Of a stretch of 64,000 nucleotides of DNA, positions 62,508-64,000 are shown in pieces. The number at the start of each line of letters is the position of its first letter. The stretch's first letter is position 1. A program made the position numbers and the translations under genes. A model generated the notes under the pieces. The model was not told the origin of the DNA, searched no databases, and was given only the letters and a program-made list of their open reading frames with translations. Source of the stretch: Sinorhizobium sp. RAC02 (GTDB lineage: Bacteria; Pseudomonadota; Alphaproteobacteria; Rhizobiales; Rhizobiaceae); NCBI RefSeq assembly GCF_001713395.1, contig NZ_CP016450.1:2738001-2802000 (forward strand). Reading direction: 5' to 3'.

Positions 62508-63836
62508 CTACCAGCGCCGTTCAAAACGGCGGCGCAACAGGATTGCACCCACATTCATGAGGATGAGGAAGATGAGGAGGATGATGATCGCTCCCGACGT
62601 GCGCTCCACGAAGGCGCGTTCCGCCTCGTTCGCCCACATGTAGATCTGCACCGGAAGGGCCGTTGCGGGCTCAAGCGGCGTTGACGGAATGTCCGCGACG
62701 AAGGCGACCATGCCGATCAAGAGCAGCGGTGCGGTTTCGCCGAGCGCATGCGCCAGGCCGATGATCGTGCCCGTCAGGATGCCCGGCATGGCGAGCGGCA
62801 GGACGTGGTGGAACACGGTCTGCATCTTCGAGGCGCCGAGGCCGAGGGCCGCTGCACGGATCGACGGCGGCACGGCCTTGAGAGCGGCGCGGGTCGCGAT
62901 GATGATGGTCGGCAGCGTCATCAGGGTCAGCACCAGGCCGCCGACGAGGGCTGCCGAGCGCGGGAAACCCGCGAAGTTGACGAAGACGGCGAGGCCGAGC
63001 AGACCGTAGACGATCGACGGCACCGCGGCGAGATTGTTGATGTTGACTTCGATGAGGTCGGTGAAGCGGTTCTTCGGGGCGAACTCCTCGAGATAGATCG
63101 AGGCGGCCACACCGATCGGCAGCGACAGCGCGAGCACGATCAGCATCATGAAGAGCGAGCCGACGGCCGCGACGCCGACGCCGGCGGCTTCCGGACGGCT
63201 CGATGCGCCGTTGATGAAGATACCGGTATTGAAATGCTTGGCGAGCGCGCCGGTTTCAGCAAGCTGGTTCATCCAGCCGAGCTGCTTGTCGGAGATCTTG
63301 CGGTTGCTCTCCGCGACGGAGAGATCGATCTGCCCCTTGAACGCTGAGTCGAGATCGCCGTGGGCGAGGAAGGTGACCGTCTGCGTGGTGCCGATGAGTG
63401 CCGGATTGGCCGTGATGAGGTCACGCAGCTGAACGCGGACGCTGTCCGAGATCATGCCGTTGACCGCCTTGAGGCCGGCGCGGTCGTCTTCGCTGACGCC
63501 GAGCACCTTGGCAAGTGCGTTGCGGGCAACGACCGGATAGTTGGCCGAGACCAGCTTCTGCGGATTGGTGGCGCGCTCATTGTTCTTGTCGATGATCTGT
63601 TCCGAGAATTCGACCGGAATGGTGATCATCGACTGCTGGAAGGCGGTATAGCCCTTGGAGACAACCGAAAACAGCAGGAGGAACAGGAACAGTAGGCCAA
63701 AGCTGATTGCGGCCATGCCGTAGAGACGGAAGCGCCGTTCGGCGGCGTAGCGGCCACGCAGACCGATATCGCGGCGTTGAGGCTTGGCGGCAGCACCTAG
63801 GGCGGCCATCGAGGGGCTCGTAGAGACCTGGCTCAT
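62508..63836 (-). CDS. pstA: phosphate ABC transporter permease PstA
   Basis: The 442-residue membrane protein has a long N-terminal segment, a first helix near 36-58, a periplasmic region of about 170 residues, and the permease core from about 220 on, with the EAA-like loop [20 protein letters not shown] and [19 protein letters not shown] segment ([20 protein letters not shown]). The insertion after helix 1 makes it longer than E. coli PstA (about 296 residues), which I recall as usual in rhizobia. Its ATG overlaps the pstC stop (ATGA). Confidence 0.95.
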   Translation of the reverse strand: MSQVSTSPSMAALGAAAKPQRRDIGLRGRYAAERRFRLYGMAAISFGLLFLFLLLFSVVSKGYTAFQQSMITIPVEFSEQIIDKNNERATNPQKLVSANYPVVARNALAKVLGVSEDDRAGLKAVNGMISDSVRVQLRDLITANPALIGTTQTVTFLAHGDLDSAFKGQIDLSVAESNRKISDKQLGWMNQLAETGALAKHFNTGIFINGASSRPEAAGVGVAAVGSLFMMLIVLALSLPIGVAASIYLEEFAPKNRFTDLIEVNINNLAAVPSIVYGLLGLAVFVNFAGFPRSAALVGGLVLTLMTLPTIIIATRAALKAVPPSIRAAALGLGASKMQTVFHHVLPLAMPGILTGTIIGLAHALGETAPLLLIGMVAFVADIPSTPLEPATALPVQIYMWANEAERAFVERTSGAIIILLIFLILMNVGAILLRRRFERRW

Positions 63837-64000
63837 TCGTACTGCTCCCGGTATTTGCGCACGATATAGAGGGCGTAGATGTTAAGGCAAAGCGTGATGA
63901 CAAACAGCGTGATGCCAAGCGCGAAGGCCACCAGCGTCTGAGGCGAGGTGAACTCGAGGTCCCCCGTCAGCTGGTTGACGATCTTGACCGTCACCGTCGT
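63833..64000 (-). CDS. pstC: phosphate ABC transporter permease PstC, C-terminal end only
   Basis: The last 55 codons of a minus-strand gene enter from the right edge and end in TGA at 63833-63835. The peptide includes a helix (TLVAFALGITLFVITLCLNI) and a charged tail ([11 protein letters not shown]), as in PstC C-termini. The stop overlaps the pstA start by four bases, giving the usual pstC-pstA coupling. Most of the gene, pstS and any Pho box lie outside the window. Confidence 0.88.
   Translation of the reverse strand, partial: TTVTVKIVNQLTGDLEFTSPQTLVAFALGITLFVITLCLNIYALYIVRKYREQYE

Overview
The window looks like a piece of a Rhizobiaceae (Hyphomicrobiales, alphaproteobacteria) chromosome. 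The DNA is GC-rich, ATGA/TGATG operon overlaps are frequent, and it carries alphaproteobacterial hallmarks: gcrA, a PodJ-type polarity protein, a SAM-II riboswitch before metZ, the long form of dcd, and the run argD-argF-hslO next to gcrA and pst-phoU-phoB. From memory, that last order and the podJ-acyl-CoA dehydrogenase-thiolase-fadB order resemble Sinorhizobium/Rhizobium/Agrobacterium/Shinella genomes. I could not run a search, so the genus is open.

Layout. 1-8.5 kb: an arginine or arginine-derivative uptake and catabolism cluster. On the minus strand lie a polar amino-acid ABC transporter and an M20 amidohydrolase; on the plus strand an amidinotransferase-fold hydrolase, a TetR regulator, an arginine:pyruvate transaminase (AruH-like) and a 2-ketoarginine decarboxylase (AruI-like). 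8.5-14.9 kb: an orphan protein with a ParB-like stretch, MscL, and a giant symporter-linked hybrid histidine kinase facing a LuxR-type regulator. 15-29.3 kb: mixed housekeeping and stress genes (pyrD, DUF2934, MATE, monooxygenase, CAP lipoprotein, TPR-methyltransferase, YitT, Lhr-type helicase plus PdeM, PQQ sugar dehydrogenase, a divergent HxlR/reductase pair, a universal stress protein behind a FixK-type box, and a TauE/SafE exporter with its partner). 29.8-33.7 kb: podJ, whose apparent native start is cut by an amber codon. 34.1-40.7 kb: a beta-oxidation operon behind a perfect palindrome.

40.7-50.3 kb: a glyoxalase-fold protein, a three-gene two-component operon, two divergent EamA transporters, an S24-type repressor, a periplasmic binding protein and an unusual glycosyltransferase. 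50.4-52.8 kb: tRNA-Gly(CCC) and then an AT-rich islet holding a translationally coupled pair of unknown genes between gene-free flanks. 52.8-59.1 kb: dcd, a SAM-II riboswitch with an apparent terminator/antiterminator platform before metZ, apaG, hslO, argF and argD. 59.1-64 kb: gcrA behind a dense GANTC cluster, then phoB-phoU-pstB-pstA-pstC read leftward and cut by the right edge.

The parts connect in three ways. Arginine appears in catabolism (left end) and biosynthesis (argF, argD). Cell-cycle and polarity control appear as gcrA and podJ, both with candidate CtrA/CcrM sites upstream. Phosphate, oxygen and general stress control are suggested by pho/pst, the FixK-type box and an EcfG-like promoter. 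The best second-look items are the podJ amber codon, the amidinotransferase/aru cluster, the gcrA GANTC cluster and the islet beside the tRNA.
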